A DNA stretch of 64,000 nt from Acidimicrobiales bacterium. Its GTDB lineage: Bacteria; Actinomycetota; Acidimicrobiia; Acidimicrobiales; SZUA-35. Numbering within the stretch: the stretch's first letter is position 1; each line of letters begins with the position of its first letter. Shown here in pieces: positions 17,452 through 26,318 of this stretch. The position numbers and the translations under genes are program-made. The notes below the pieces were generated by a model. That model did no database searches and was not told where the DNA came from. It saw nothing but the letters and a program-made list of their open reading frames with translations. The stretch covers positions 3,844,001 through 3,908,000 of the forward strand of contig JAWKIO010000005.1 of NCBI GenBank assembly GCA_041394265.1. Direction: 5' to 3'.

Positions 17452-17469
17452 CTGTGAACCTGCTCACAG
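17452..17469. promoter_or_regulatory. CRP/FNR-family-type operator CTGTGA-N6-TCACAG
   Basis: A perfect 6+6 bp inverted repeat with a 6-bp centre matches the CRP/GlxR consensus TGTGA-N6-TCACA. It lies 71 bp before ATG 17541 of the lipoprotein and could also serve the divergent polyamine operon. The regulator itself is not in this window. Confidence 0.6.
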
Positions 17470-17540
17470 AAGTCGGGGGTGGCGGACCCATACGGTCCGA
17501 AGGAGGGCGACAACAACACCGACACCGAGGAGTGACTGCC

Positions 17541-18617
17541 ATGACCATCAACCTGCCAACGGTCCGACGACCAGGCCTGCCGACGCGGTCCCGTGCGCTT
17601 GCCGTGGCGGCATCGGCCCTGCTGATCGCCGGTTGCGGCGGGAGTGGCTCATCCTCCGATGAGACGCTCGCCTCCGACGCCTCATCGAGCACCACCGTGG
17701 CGGCCGACACCAGCTCCACCACGAGCGCCGACACCGATGGCGATGTCACGGCGCCCGCCAAGGACGCGGCGGTCACCGCTGCGGCGGCGAGTGGGGAGAT
17801 TCCGTTCGGCAATTGCTCGTCGGCACAGGCGGCAACGCCGGGACAGGTGTACTCGGTGTCGAACATCCCGGCCAACGATCCCGACGGTGGGCTCGTCGCC
17901 CGCCTGCTGCCGGGCTCCGACGAACAGCGGATCGACGTGCTGCCCGACGGCACGATCGTCGACATCTTCGCCGACGATCTCGACTGTGTCGTGCTGGGCG
18001 ACGGGAGCGTGTGGTGGTTCGTCAACACGCCGTTGCTGGCCACCGGCGGCTATGTGAACTCTCGGTACCTCGCAGGCCAGACCGACATGGGCCAGGAGAG
18101 CGACGGCAACGCTGCGGGTGGAGCGGCTGGTGGGGGAGAGGACGATTTCGACGTCACCCTGGCGCAGATCGACTGCATCTACAACGGTGGCGAGCAGTCG
18201 TGCGATCTGCTCACGGTGTCGGGTATCGGCAGTCCCGACGACAACTACGGTCTGGGCAACAGCTACTCGATGGCCCCATCCGGTTTCCTCGCCGAGGACT
18301 GCTTGATCTCCAACGACCAGTTGGCCTGCGCCGAACTGCAGGCTCGTGGACCGGGTGGCGACGTCGCGAGCATCGGGACCAAGTTCATCGAGGCCTACCA
18401 GCGGGGTGACACCGCAGCGCAGGCCTCACTGTCGGGCGACCGCAACAACGCCTCGAACGGTGCCGATCTGACGGTGTCCCCGGATCCCGATGTGATCATC
18501 GGCGTGGCGAGCGCAAGCTTCGGCGGCAACGAGTTCTCCTGGGTCGACCAGCCGACGTCGGCACTGCGCTGCATCGTCGAGGGCGGTCTCGTGCAGTACT
18601 GCAGCTTCAGCGAGTAG
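17541..18617 (+). CDS. Secreted lipoprotein of unknown function
   Basis: This 358-residue protein has a basic N-terminus, a hydrophobic helix and the lipobox LLIAGC (Cys about residue 32), so it should be lipid-anchored on the outer face of the membrane. A Ser/Thr/Asp-rich linker follows to about residue 80. The rest contains several Cys residues (for example DCVVL, IDCIYNGGEQSCDLL, EDCLISNDQLACAEL, LRCIVEGGLVQYCSF) spaced as in a disulfide-bonded extracellular domain. No family was recognised. ATG 17541 is preferred over the open frame upstream because GAGGAG lies before it. The 3' end overlaps the convergent MFS gene by 11 bp. Confidence 0.75.
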   Translation: MTINLPTVRRPGLPTRSRALAVAASALLIAGCGGSGSSSDETLASDASSSTTVAADTSSTTSADTDGDVTAPAKDAAVTAAAASGEIPFGNCSSAQAATPGQVYSVSNIPANDPDGGLVARLLPGSDEQRIDVLPDGTIVDIFADDLDCVVLGDGSVWWFVNTPLLATGGYVNSRYLAGQTDMGQESDGNAAGGAAGGGEDDFDVTLAQIDCIYNGGEQSCDLLTVSGIGSPDDNYGLGNSYSMAPSGFLAEDCLISNDQLACAELQARGPGGDVASIGTKFIEAYQRGDTAAQASLSGDRNNASNGADLTVSPDPDVIIGVASASFGGNEFSWVDQPTSALRCIVEGGLVQYCSFSE

Positions 18618-19878
18618 TGACCTGCCGAGCGGGCAATGTGAACGACAGGGCACTGGCAGCGACCAGGAGGAGCGCAGCGCCCACGAATGCGGCGCGGTAG
18701 TCCCCGGTGGCGTCGAACAGACGGCCGGGGACGTACGCGCCGAGCGCCGAGCCCACTTGATGCGAGGCCAGGATGAGCCCGAAGACGAAGCCGAGAGTCT
18801 CCGCTCCGAAGTAGCGGGCGACGAGGGTCTGGGTTGGTGCCACCGTGGCGAAGTCGACGATGCCGAAAACGACACCGAACTCGACCAGCCAGAAGCCCTC
18901 GTTGAGCGACAACACCATCACGAGCGACACCGCTCGCACGGCGTAGAGCACACCGAGCATGCGCCTCGGGTCGTAGTGGTCGACCAACAGGCCGGAACCA
19001 GCGGTGCCGATGATGTTGAAGACGGCGAGCGTTCCGACGGCAGCGGAGGTGATGGCGTCGCTGTTGCCGTGGCTGTGGGCGAACGGGATGAGGTGCGTGT
19101 CGATCATCCCGGTGGTAGTGATCCCACAGACGAAGAACGGCACCCCGAGCATCCAGAACTCGCGGCGGGCGAGGATGGCCAGCGGGTGGCCGTGGATCTC
19201 CGGAGCGACGTAGGGGTCGACGCCGCCGAGCGGGGTGAGTCCGACGTCGCTCGGTCGATTGCGTAGGAAGGTGAGGACGAGGGGGATGGCGCCGAACGCG
19301 ATGACCAGCGCGAAGCCGGTCATCGTCGGTCGCCAGCCGTAGTGGCGAATCGTGAAGAGAGCGGCGGGCGTGAAGATCAGCTGTCCGGCGCCGAATCCGG
19401 CTTCGAGGATGCCGAAGGCCATGCCACGCTTGGCCACGAACCAACGGGCGATGAGCACGGACGCCGTGACGCTGGCGGCCACGCCGAAGCCCACGGAGGC
19501 GATCAGCCCGAAGCAGACGAAGAGCAGCGCCGAGTTGGTGATCTGGCTCGTGAGGAACAGGCCGAGCGCAACGATGGCCAGCCCGCCGGCGAACAACCTT
19601 GGGATGTCGAAGCGTTCGACGTAACGCCCGACGATCGGTTGCGCCGCGCCGTAGACGAGGTAGCTGACGAGCGAGACGGCGCCCACCGTGCCGCGGCTGA
19701 TGCCGAAGCTCTCCTCCCACGGTTCGACGAACGCACCGAACGCAAGGCGCACGCCCTATGAGGCCAGCAGGCCGACGAAGGCCACTGTCAGGATGACCCA
19801 TGCGTAGTGTGAGAACGGTCCGGTGCGCATCGGGCGGCCGACGCCGGCGCTCGCGACCTGGTCTTCGTCGACGCTCAC
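18607..19878 (-). pseudogene. MFS transporter (OFA-like), interrupted by TAG in the first membrane helix
   Basis: Reading from GTG 19878 gives a normal MFS N-terminus: a short acidic leader, then SHYAWVILTVAFVGLLAS, then an in-frame TAG at 19758-19756, then GVRLAFGAFVEPWEE in the same frame and an intact 12-helix body to the end. Without the stop the protein would be 423 residues, the usual size. In related transporters this position is often Gln, so a single CAG-to-TAG change would explain it. The start is supported by a TAGCGT -10 6 nt upstream (leaderless). A GTG at 19752 could restart translation but would lose most of helix 1. A sequencing error is the main alternative. Confidence 0.7.
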
Positions 19879-19884
19879 GCCGCA

Positions 19885-19890
19885 ACGCTA
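19885..19890 (-). promoter_or_regulatory. -10 hexamer TAGCGT, probable leaderless promoter of the MFS gene
   Basis: On the minus strand TAGCGT lies 6 nt before GTG 19878, with no ribosome site between them. It supports 19878 as the original start of the interrupted transporter. Confidence 0.45.
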
Positions 19891-19939
19891 GTGGGGTCGA
19901 TGCGTGGTCGGGCGCTCCCTCGAGGGCGCGTCGACCGCC

Positions 19940-21601
19940 TCAGTCGGCCCGGTCGAGCAGACGAACGGTGCCGGCGGTTGGGTCGACCTCGATGCGGTCT
20001 CCGGTTCGGATGCGCTCCAGGCACGACGCAGCGCCGATCATTGCAGGCAGCGCCAGTTCCCGGGACAGGACGGCCGCGTGGCACATCGGTCCACCCTCGG
20101 CCGTGACGAGCCCGCCGGCAATCGAGAGCACGAGGTTGTAGGCGGGCGACGTCGTGCGAGTCACGAGGACTTCGTCGGGCTCCATGGCATCGATGGCTTC
20201 CTCGGCGTTGGCGGCGGTCCGAGCGATCCCGGTGAACGGTGCATTCCCGATGCCGGTGCCGTGCAGCACTGTCGAATCGTCGTCGGTCGTTCTCATCGCC
20301 GCTGACATCCCGAGCTCGGCGATGATCGTGTTGACGAGATCGACGAGGGTGGCCATCGCGGTCGGCAGGGCTTCGAGTGGCGGTGGCGGCTGCAGTGGGC
20401 CGAGCGTGGGTGGCGGGTCGAGCAGTTTTTGCGCCGCCCGCTCGTTCGCTCGTCGCTCGAGCTCATCGGGCGTTGGCCCGACCCCTGAGCGCACGAGGGC
20501 AGGGAGCTCGTCTCCATCGAGTTCGAAGATGTGGTCCGCACTCTTGGCGCAGCCCGATGCGACGAGTCGCTGACCGGCCTCGAGCATCGCAAGGCGCAGC
20601 AACCCGGCCGGCCATTCGACCGTCACCGGTCCGTTGTCGTCGCGCATGTCCATGGCCGCTCGCGCGTCGGCGAGGTAATCATCGAAGCTCGCCCGCTCGT
20701 TGGCCGGCACACGGGCCCGAAGGCCGGTGGCGATCCCGGCCGCCCGGTCGGCGAGGTCGGGAGGTCGGCGGGCGGTGAGAATCGACGACAGGATGACCTC
20801 GGGTCGTTCGCCGAGCGTGGGCGAGTCCAGGTCGTACGAGGTGTAGAGCACGGAACCGTGGCGTTCGAGGTATGCGTCGAGCAGCGATGCGGCGTGCGGC
20901 GAGACCGCCCGCACCTGATCGAGCGAGGTCGGCTTCGCACCGGCGGCGTCGATTGCCTCACGGATCTCGGCCAGCGTGCTGAGCGGTTCCGTGGTGGACG
21001 GCGACGCGCCGGCCAATGCTGCGAGGACGTCGTCGGCGGGAAGGTTCCAGCGCCGGCTGGCCACGACGAACTGGCCGATGGGGCCCAGGTCGTAGCCGTG
21101 GAGCCGATGATGTTCCTCGTAGAGGGCGGCGAGCCGGGCGACCAGCCGCTCGAGGTGATCAGCAAGTTCGGTGTCGCTCATGGCACCGAGGTCGACCGAC
21201 TGCAGCTCGAGGTTCTCGGCGATCAACCGGGGCTTGATGATGGTCCGCCATTCGTCGACCACTTGCTGGAAACCCGAATCTTCCAGGGTGGCCTCGGCTC
21301 GCTTGGCCCTCCGCCGGAACTCGGGGTGGAGACGGGTCAGTAGCTTGATCACGATTGCCGGTGGCGGCCGTCCGGTGTCTCGATCGGCGCTGACGAGCGG
21401 GCGGACCCGGGTGTAGGTGAAGCCGTTGACGGACCGGATGTCCATTGTGTCGGCTGGCATGCCCATCTCGGTGAACAACGTGCGATAGGCGTTGCGGGCG
21501 CCGTCACCCATCACGCGATCACTGATGCGCGTGATGCCGCCCTCGTAGTGTGACCGGTCGAGGTCCCACTGTCCGGCACCGGGAGGCTCGAACGTCGTCA
21601 T
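19940..21601 (-). CDS. PEP-utilizing-enzyme-like protein, swivelling His domain without ATP-grasp domain
   Basis: This 553-residue protein ends in a PEP-utilizer mobile domain: VTAEGGPMCHAAVLSRELAL, with the phospho-accepting His at about residue 508, followed by the usual GDRIEVDPTAGTVRLL end. The first 450 residues are mostly helical and resemble the substrate-binding part of rifampin-phosphotransferase-like enzymes. The ATP-grasp domain that normally phosphorylates the His is absent, and no separate ATP-grasp gene is nearby. It may need a partner, or may have lost phosphotransfer. A paralogue lies at 37201-38898. It follows the serine hydrolase gene by 57 bp on the same strand. Confidence 0.8.
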   Translation of the reverse strand: MTTFEPPGAGQWDLDRSHYEGGITRISDRVMGDGARNAYRTLFTEMGMPADTMDIRSVNGFTYTRVRPLVSADRDTGRPPPAIVIKLLTRLHPEFRRRAKRAEATLEDSGFQQVVDEWRTIIKPRLIAENLELQSVDLGAMSDTELADHLERLVARLAALYEEHHRLHGYDLGPIGQFVVASRRWNLPADDVLAALAGASPSTTEPLSTLAEIREAIDAAGAKPTSLDQVRAVSPHAASLLDAYLERHGSVLYTSYDLDSPTLGERPEVILSSILTARRPPDLADRAAGIATGLRARVPANERASFDDYLADARAAMDMRDDNGPVTVEWPAGLLRLAMLEAGQRLVASGCAKSADHIFELDGDELPALVRSGVGPTPDELERRANERAAQKLLDPPPTLGPLQPPPPLEALPTAMATLVDLVNTIIAELGMSAAMRTTDDDSTVLHGTGIGNAPFTGIARTAANAEEAIDAMEPDEVLVTRTTSPAYNLVLSIAGGLVTAEGGPMCHAAVLSRELALPAMIGAASCLERIRTGDRIEVDPTAGTVRLLDRAD

Positions 21602-21658
21602 GGCGAGTATTCAAGCACTCGGTTCGTGCCCGCGCCCGAGCCAGCGGGCCTTCCACGG

Positions 21659-22816
21659 TCAGAGCGATTCGTAGACCGCACGCTCCAGCTCGTAGAACAG
21701 GTCGATCGACCCCTCATCAACGAAGGGAAGGATCTGCGACAGGTAGGCGCCGCCGATCCCGTTTTCGCGATCGATCCAGAAGTAGCTGTTGCCGAGGCCG
21801 GCCCACATGACGGTGCCCGCCGGCCGGCCCGTGAAGCCAGCCACCTCGTTGATCTGGAAGGCGAGGCCCCACGTCTTCTCGTCGCCGGGGAAGAGCTCGG
21901 CGTCGTTCGACAGACTGGGCATCACGGTTTCGAGCTTGCTCACCCGGAGGTCGCCGATGTTGTTGGTCACCATCAGCGCGACCGTGTCGGGGGAGAGGAT
22001 CCGGGCCCCGTCGAGTTCGCCGTCGTTGAGGAACATGCGGATGAACCGCCCGTAGTCCTCCATCGACGCACGCAGCCCACCACCGCCACCTTCGAACTCC
22101 GGGTCCTGTGGGCGAGGACGGTCGACCGGGTTGAGGGTGCCGTCGTCGAGTCGGAGGTGCATCGCGGCGAGACGACTCTCGATATCGGGCGTTGCCTCGA
22201 AGACGGTGCTGGTCATGCCGAGCGGACCGGTGACGTGCTCGGCGAAGTACTCACCGAGCGTCTGACCGCTCGCTGCCTCCACGAGGAGCCCGACCCAGTC
22301 GGTTCCGATGCCGTAGGCCCACTGGGTGCCGGGGTCGAACGCGAGCGGGGTCTGCAGCGAGGCTCTCGTCTCGGTGCCGATGAACGGTGTCTCCGTGGCC
22401 TGGTACCAGCGGAGCAGATTGGCGTCCCACATGGGGTACGTGTACCCGCTGGTGTGCGTCAGGAGCTGACGAAGCGTGACCTCGCCGGCCGCGGGCCGAG
22501 TCACGGGTTGGCCGTCGTCGTCGAACCCAGTGAGGACGTGGGGATCTCCGAGTTCGGGAAGGACCTTGCTCGCCGGTGTGTCGAGCTCGAGTTGCCCCCG
22601 CTCGACGCACTGCATGGCCGCCGTGCTCGTGATGGCCTTGGTCATCGAGAAGATGGCGCCGACGGTGTCGGTGGTCATCGGGTCGCCACCGCCGAGCGAC
22701 CGTTCACCGGCGGCCCCCTGCCAGATCGTGCCCTCACGGTTCACCACCACCGCACTCACGCCGGCAGCAGCCCCCCGCTCGATACCGGCCTGCAGGATCT
22801 GGTCGAAGTCGCGCAT
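21659..22816 (-). CDS. Serine hydrolase, beta-lactamase family
   Basis: This 385-residue family VIII-type hydrolase has SxxK in FSMTK (about residues 57-61), LLTHTSGYT (about 118), the Tyr motif in WAYGIGTDW (about 159) and a C-terminal MWAGLGNSYFWID segment. It is probably an esterase. ATG 22816 is chosen because GGGGAGG lies 8 nt before it; the longer open frame upstream overlaps the divergent acyl-CoA ligase start and is a shadow. It shares a 136-bp divergent promoter region with that ligase and precedes the PEP-utilizer-like gene. It resembles the hydrolase at 9595 in motif layout but is clearly divergent. Confidence 0.87.
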   Translation of the reverse strand: MRDFDQILQAGIERGAAAGVSAVVVNREGTIWQGAAGERSLGGGDPMTTDTVGAIFSMTKAITSTAAMQCVERGQLELDTPASKVLPELGDPHVLTGFDDDGQPVTRPAAGEVTLRQLLTHTSGYTYPMWDANLLRWYQATETPFIGTETRASLQTPLAFDPGTQWAYGIGTDWVGLLVEAASGQTLGEYFAEHVTGPLGMTSTVFEATPDIESRLAAMHLRLDDGTLNPVDRPRPQDPEFEGGGGGLRASMEDYGRFIRMFLNDGELDGARILSPDTVALMVTNNIGDLRVSKLETVMPSLSNDAELFPGDEKTWGLAFQINEVAGFTGRPAGTVMWAGLGNSYFWIDRENGIGGAYLSQILPFVDEGSIDLFYELERAVYESL

Positions 22817-22952
22817 GTGTGCATCCTCCCCTGACGCGGTCCGCCCAGCAAGACGATCGGCTCGACGGTGGGACTCGGACCAGTTGGCCTGCAGGCGGCG
22901 GGCGGACGGTGTCAGAATGCGGTCGAACTCGACGCGAGGAGGCGCCATCCCC

Positions 22953-24548
22953 ATGCCGGCCAACGATCCAACGATCTCCTGGGTACTCGATCGAGCGGCG
23001 GTCTCGAGCCGTGATCGAGAGGCCACGGTCGACCTCCACACCGGTGAACGTCGCACGTGGGGTGAGACCCGGGAGAGGGTCGAGGGTGTGGCCTCGGCCC
23101 TCGTCAATATGGACCTCGAGTCCGGTGACCGGGTCGGCGTCTTGATGCTGAACTCGGCTCGTCACTTCGAGCTCTGGTTTGCGATTGCAGCAGCCGGGAT
23201 GGTGATGAACGACCTGAACTACCGGCTGGCGGTCGAGGAGCTGCGGTTCATTTGCGACGACTCGGGCGTGCGGGTGCTGTTCGTCGATGAGAACTACCTC
23301 GCCGTCGCCCGGGAGCTGAGGGAGAAGGTGCCGAGCCTCGAGACGCTCGTCTGGGTGGGCGCCGGTACCGATGTGCCCGACGATCTCCTGGTCTATGACA
23401 CCTTGGCCGAGACCGAGTTGGCTCCGCTGCCCGCCGTCGATTCCGAAGACGTCGCCGCCATCTTCTACACCGGCGGCACCACCGGGCTCCCCAAGGGGGC
23501 CATGTTGACGCATCGCAACCTCACGGCAAATGCCTTGGCGATGATCGCCCACGCCCGGCTCACCCCCGCCGACCGCTATCTGCACGCCGGACCGCAGTTC
23601 CACCTGGCCGACGGAGCGCTCGCCTACGCCCTCACCTGGATGGGAGGCACGCACGTCTTCGTTCCCGCCTTCGAGCCGTCGGCAGTGGTCGATGCGTTGG
23701 CCGGTGAGGCGTGCACGGTCACGCTGCTCGTACCAACGATGATCTCGATGGTGCTCGCTGGCGGGAAGCTCGACGACGTCGATCTCCCCGCACTGCGCTT
23801 GCTGCTCTACGGCGCATCGCCGATGCCGACAGCCGTGCAGGCGAAGGCTGCCAGCGACTTCGGCTGCGGGATGGCACAGGCGTACGGCATGACCGAGGCG
23901 TCGCCGCTCGTCACGTGGCTCGACGAGGAAACCCACGCCCGCGGCGGGGCTGGCGAGGAGCCGTTCGCGACTCGGCTCCGCTCGGCCGGGAACCCGGTGG
24001 TCGGTGTGCGGGTGGAGGTGCGCCGTGACGACGGCACGTTGGTCGATCAAGGTGAGGCGGGCGAGATCTACATCCAAGGTCCGAACATCATGCGGGGGTA
24101 CTGGAACCGGCCGGAGGAGACGGCCCACGCGCTGGTCGATGGTTGGTATCGCTCCGGCGATGTGGCGTACGTCGATGACGCCGGCTACCTGTTCGTGGTC
24201 GACCGGGCGAAGGACATGATCATCTCGGGAGGCGAGAACGTCTACACGAGCGAGGTCGAGAACGCCGTCTACGCCCACCCGGCGGTTGCCGAGGCGGCGG
24301 TGTTCGGCATCCCGCACGACGACTGGGGTGAGACGGTCCACGTGGAGGTCGTCGTGAAGCCGGGCTCCACGCTCACCGAGGACGAACTGGTCGAGGCATG
24401 CCGACAGCGGATCGCCGGCTACAAGCTGCCTCGTTCGGTCGCCATCCGCCCGGCCGACCAGCCCCTGCCGAAGTCGGGCGCAGGGAAGATCCTCAAGCGA
24501 GAACTACGAGAGCCCCACTGGGTGGGACGAGACCGCCGAGTCGGCTGA
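22953..24548 (+). CDS. Acyl-CoA synthetase (AMP-forming)
   Basis: This 531-residue adenylate-forming enzyme has YTGGTTGLPKGAML (about residues 171-184), YGMTEASP (about 312), GWYRSGDVAYVDDAGY (about 401) and the C-terminal Lys motif PLPKSGAGKILKREL (about 507-521). It is nearer to medium or branched acyl-CoA synthetases (FadD3/FadD13 style) than to the long-chain enzyme at 4296. ATG 22953 follows GCGAGGAGG. Its last 45 bp overlap the 3' end of the convergent FTR1 gene. Confidence 0.9.
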   Translation: MPANDPTISWVLDRAAVSSRDREATVDLHTGERRTWGETRERVEGVASALVNMDLESGDRVGVLMLNSARHFELWFAIAAAGMVMNDLNYRLAVEELRFICDDSGVRVLFVDENYLAVARELREKVPSLETLVWVGAGTDVPDDLLVYDTLAETELAPLPAVDSEDVAAIFYTGGTTGLPKGAMLTHRNLTANALAMIAHARLTPADRYLHAGPQFHLADGALAYALTWMGGTHVFVPAFEPSAVVDALAGEACTVTLLVPTMISMVLAGGKLDDVDLPALRLLLYGASPMPTAVQAKAASDFGCGMAQAYGMTEASPLVTWLDEETHARGGAGEEPFATRLRSAGNPVVGVRVEVRRDDGTLVDQGEAGEIYIQGPNIMRGYWNRPEETAHALVDGWYRSGDVAYVDDAGYLFVVDRAKDMIISGGENVYTSEVENAVYAHPAVAEAAVFGIPHDDWGETVHVEVVVKPGSTLTEDELVEACRQRIAGYKLPRSVAIRPADQPLPKSGAGKILKRELREPHWVGRDRRVG

Positions 24549-25394
24549 GGTCCGCCGCTCGCCGGAGCGAGCGGACTGGGCGGCGGCGGGTGTGGAGGAG
24601 CCGCGGTAGTAGAACCAGAGGGTCGGGAGCAGGAACGCGACGTAGGCGACCACTCGGATGCGCTCGGGATCGGGGCTCCAGCCGAAGAGGCCCTTCATGA
24701 AGTCGTGCACCCAGCCGCTGGCCAGGGGACCGCTCGCGACGGTCCACAGCGAGTTGCTGTACCAGGCGGCTTCGAACTCGAAGTACTCGCGGAACTCGTG
24801 GACGCCCTTGGCGAAGAGACCGGCGGCGAACAGGATCAGCAGCAGGCCGGTCCAGTTGAAGAACTTCTTGAGGTCGATCCGGTCGCTCCCCAGGTAGAAG
24901 AGGTAGCCGAGGACGGCGGAGATGCCCAGCCCGATGAGGCCGCCGATCACGACCGATGATCCCGAGGCGCTGGCCGTTTCGGCACCCAGGAGGAACAGCA
25001 CGGCTTCGAACCCTTCCCGAGCGACGGCGACGAAGGCGACGACCGCCAGGGCAAGCGGCGAACGATCGAGCGCAGCGTCGATCTTGGCGTGCAGCTCGGA
25101 GCTGATACCGCGGGCGTGCCCCCGCATCCAGAAGATCATCCACGTCAGGACCGCGACCGCAGCGAAGGCGAGCGTGCCCTCGATGAACTGCTCCCACTTC
25201 CCTTCGAACGAGCCGATCACCGCCTGGAACAGCAGGCCGGCGACGATGCAGACCACCGCAGCGACGGCGCTCCCGGTCCAGACCGACCCGAGTCGGTCAC
25301 TGCGTCCCGACTTGTGCAGGTAGGCGACGATGATGGCGAGGACGAGTGCAATCTCGAGTCCTTCGCGCAGCGTGATGAGAAGGCTGGAACCCAT
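24504..25394 (-). CDS. FTR1 family high-affinity iron permease
   Basis: This 296-residue integral membrane protein has about seven helices and the two iron-binding REGxE motifs, REGLEIALV (residues 10-18) and REGFEAVLF (about 126-134). FTR1/EfeU permeases move ferric iron, in bacteria usually with EfeO and EfeB, but neither is present here. The start ATG 25394 has a perfect inverted repeat just upstream that it shares in type with the siderophore-binding-protein gene, suggesting iron control. The C-terminus is Ser/Arg-rich and its coding sequence overlaps the acyl-CoA synthetase gene by 45 bp. Confidence 0.9.
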   Translation of the reverse strand: MGSSLLITLREGLEIALVLAIIVAYLHKSGRSDRLGSVWTGSAVAAVVCIVAGLLFQAVIGSFEGKWEQFIEGTLAFAAVAVLTWMIFWMRGHARGISSELHAKIDAALDRSPLALAVVAFVAVAREGFEAVLFLLGAETASASGSSVVIGGLIGLGISAVLGYLFYLGSDRIDLKKFFNWTGLLLILFAAGLFAKGVHEFREYFEFEAAWYSNSLWTVASGPLASGWVHDFMKGLFGWSPDPERIRVVAYVAFLLPTLWFYYRGSSTPAAAQSARSGERRTSADSAVSSHPVGLS

Positions 25395-25400
25395 CCCGAT

Positions 25401-25419
25401 ATGTTAAGACCTGTTAACA
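25401..25419. promoter_or_regulatory. Iron-box-like operator TGTTAA-N6-TTAACA before FTR1
   Basis: A perfect inverted repeat at 25402-25419 starts 8 bp upstream of the FTR1 start codon. With the preceding A it gives ATGTTAAG-N6-TAAC, which recurs exactly at 50414-50431 before the siderophore-binding-protein gene. A DtxR/IdeR-like repressor is the likely binder (inference). The remaining gap 25420-25619 has no gene. Confidence 0.6.
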
Positions 25420-25607
25420 GGAGTTCTCAAGATCTGATACCAACCGAGTGACGGTCGCCTGTCGGCTGGCGACGTACCACCAGCGTTGTGGCCGTCCAGT
25501 GGGCCGTCGTTGCCCTGATCGTCGCGGTGCGTCGGGTCCCACCTGGGTTGGTCGAGCCGGTCGAGCGAGACTGACGGAATCGGCCGGAGGGGTCCGGTTG
25601 GGGCGGC

Positions 25608-25613
25608 TACCGT
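25608..25613 (+). promoter_or_regulatory. -10 hexamer TACCGT, probable leaderless promoter of the PPOX gene
   Basis: TACCGT ends 6 nt before ATG 25620 and no Shine-Dalgarno sequence lies between, the same layout as at 1727, 45495 and 53610. Confidence 0.45.
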
Positions 25614-25619
25614 CGGTCC

Positions 25620-26249
25620 ATGAGCGATGCTGCCGACGAGAAGTCAGACGACGTCATTGTGACGATCGAACAGCTCGAGGAGCTGTATCCGTGGAACGAG
25701 GGCATGGAGCGCAAGGTGACGCCTGCGCTCACGCCGCTCCAGTCCCGCTATGTCGAGGAGTCGCCGTTTGTGCTCGTCGCCACGGTCGGGCCCGAGGGCG
25801 TGGACTGCACGCCGCGTGGTGATCCTCCGGGATTCGTGCGGATCGTCGACGAACGCACGATCCAGATGCCCGACCGTCGGGGCAACAATCGTGTCGACAC
25901 GCTCCGCAACATCGTCCGCGATGGTCGCATCGCGCTGCTGTTCCTGGTGCCGGGCATCAACGTCACCCTACGGGTCAACGGTCGGGCCCGATTGCTCGCT
26001 TCGTCGTCGTTGTGCGAGAGCTTCACCTTCGAGGGCAAGGTGCCGAGGTCGGTCATCGAGATCGGGATCGAGGAGGTGTACTCCCAGTGTCCCAAGGCCC
26101 TCGTTCGGTCCGAGCTGTGGACGACCGAGCACCGCACGCACGAGGACGTGCCGACGGTCGGGCAGATGATGGCGCAGATCGTCGAAGGGTTCGACGGCGC
26201 GACCTACGACGCCGGCTACCCGGAACACATGGCGAGAACCATCTACTGA
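25620..26249 (+). CDS. PPOX-type FMN flavoprotein, MSMEG_1061 family
   Basis: This 209-residue split-barrel protein contains VLVATVGPEGVDCTPRGDPP (about residues 44-63), then a PDRRGNNRVDTLRNI segment and a hydrophobic strand RIALLFLVPG, which together are the signature of the MSMEG_1061-type pyridoxamine-phosphate-oxidase-like subgroup. These proteins bind FMN or F420 and have no assigned physiological substrate. It is monocistronic, 65 bp before the MFS pump gene. The family call is strong; the reaction is unknown. Confidence 0.88.
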   Translation: MSDAADEKSDDVIVTIEQLEELYPWNEGMERKVTPALTPLQSRYVEESPFVLVATVGPEGVDCTPRGDPPGFVRIVDERTIQMPDRRGNNRVDTLRNIVRDGRIALLFLVPGINVTLRVNGRARLLASSSLCESFTFEGKVPRSVIEIGIEEVYSQCPKALVRSELWTTEHRTHEDVPTVGQMMAQIVEGFDGATYDAGYPEHMARTIY

Positions 26250-26282
26250 CCCCGGTCTGGCGGCGACCAAAAAGCTAAGTTG

Positions 26283-26309
26283 CATCATGGAACGGAGTTC
26301 GCCATGATG
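26283..26309 (+). promoter_or_regulatory. Inverted repeat CATCATGG-N11-CCATGATG in the MFS leader
   Basis: Perfect 8-bp arms at 26283-26290 and 26302-26309 enclose an 11-base centre that contains GGAG (26294-26297). In RNA the GGAG ribosome site would lie in the loop and the ATG 26304 in the 3' arm. As DNA it could be a repressor operator. Confidence 0.5.
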
Positions 26310-26318
26310 TCGACGTGA
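26304..26318 (+). CDS. Four-codon leader cistron (Met-Met-Ser-Thr) overlapping the MFS start
   Basis: ATG ATG TCG ACG TGA starts 6 nt after GGAG (26294-26297), an ideal spacing, and its TGA overlaps the GTG start of the MFS gene (GTGA at 26315-26318). The pump's own GTG has no ribosome site at a normal distance, so its translation probably depends on ribosomes finishing this leader. It is too short to be judged by composition. Confidence 0.4.
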   Translation: MMST

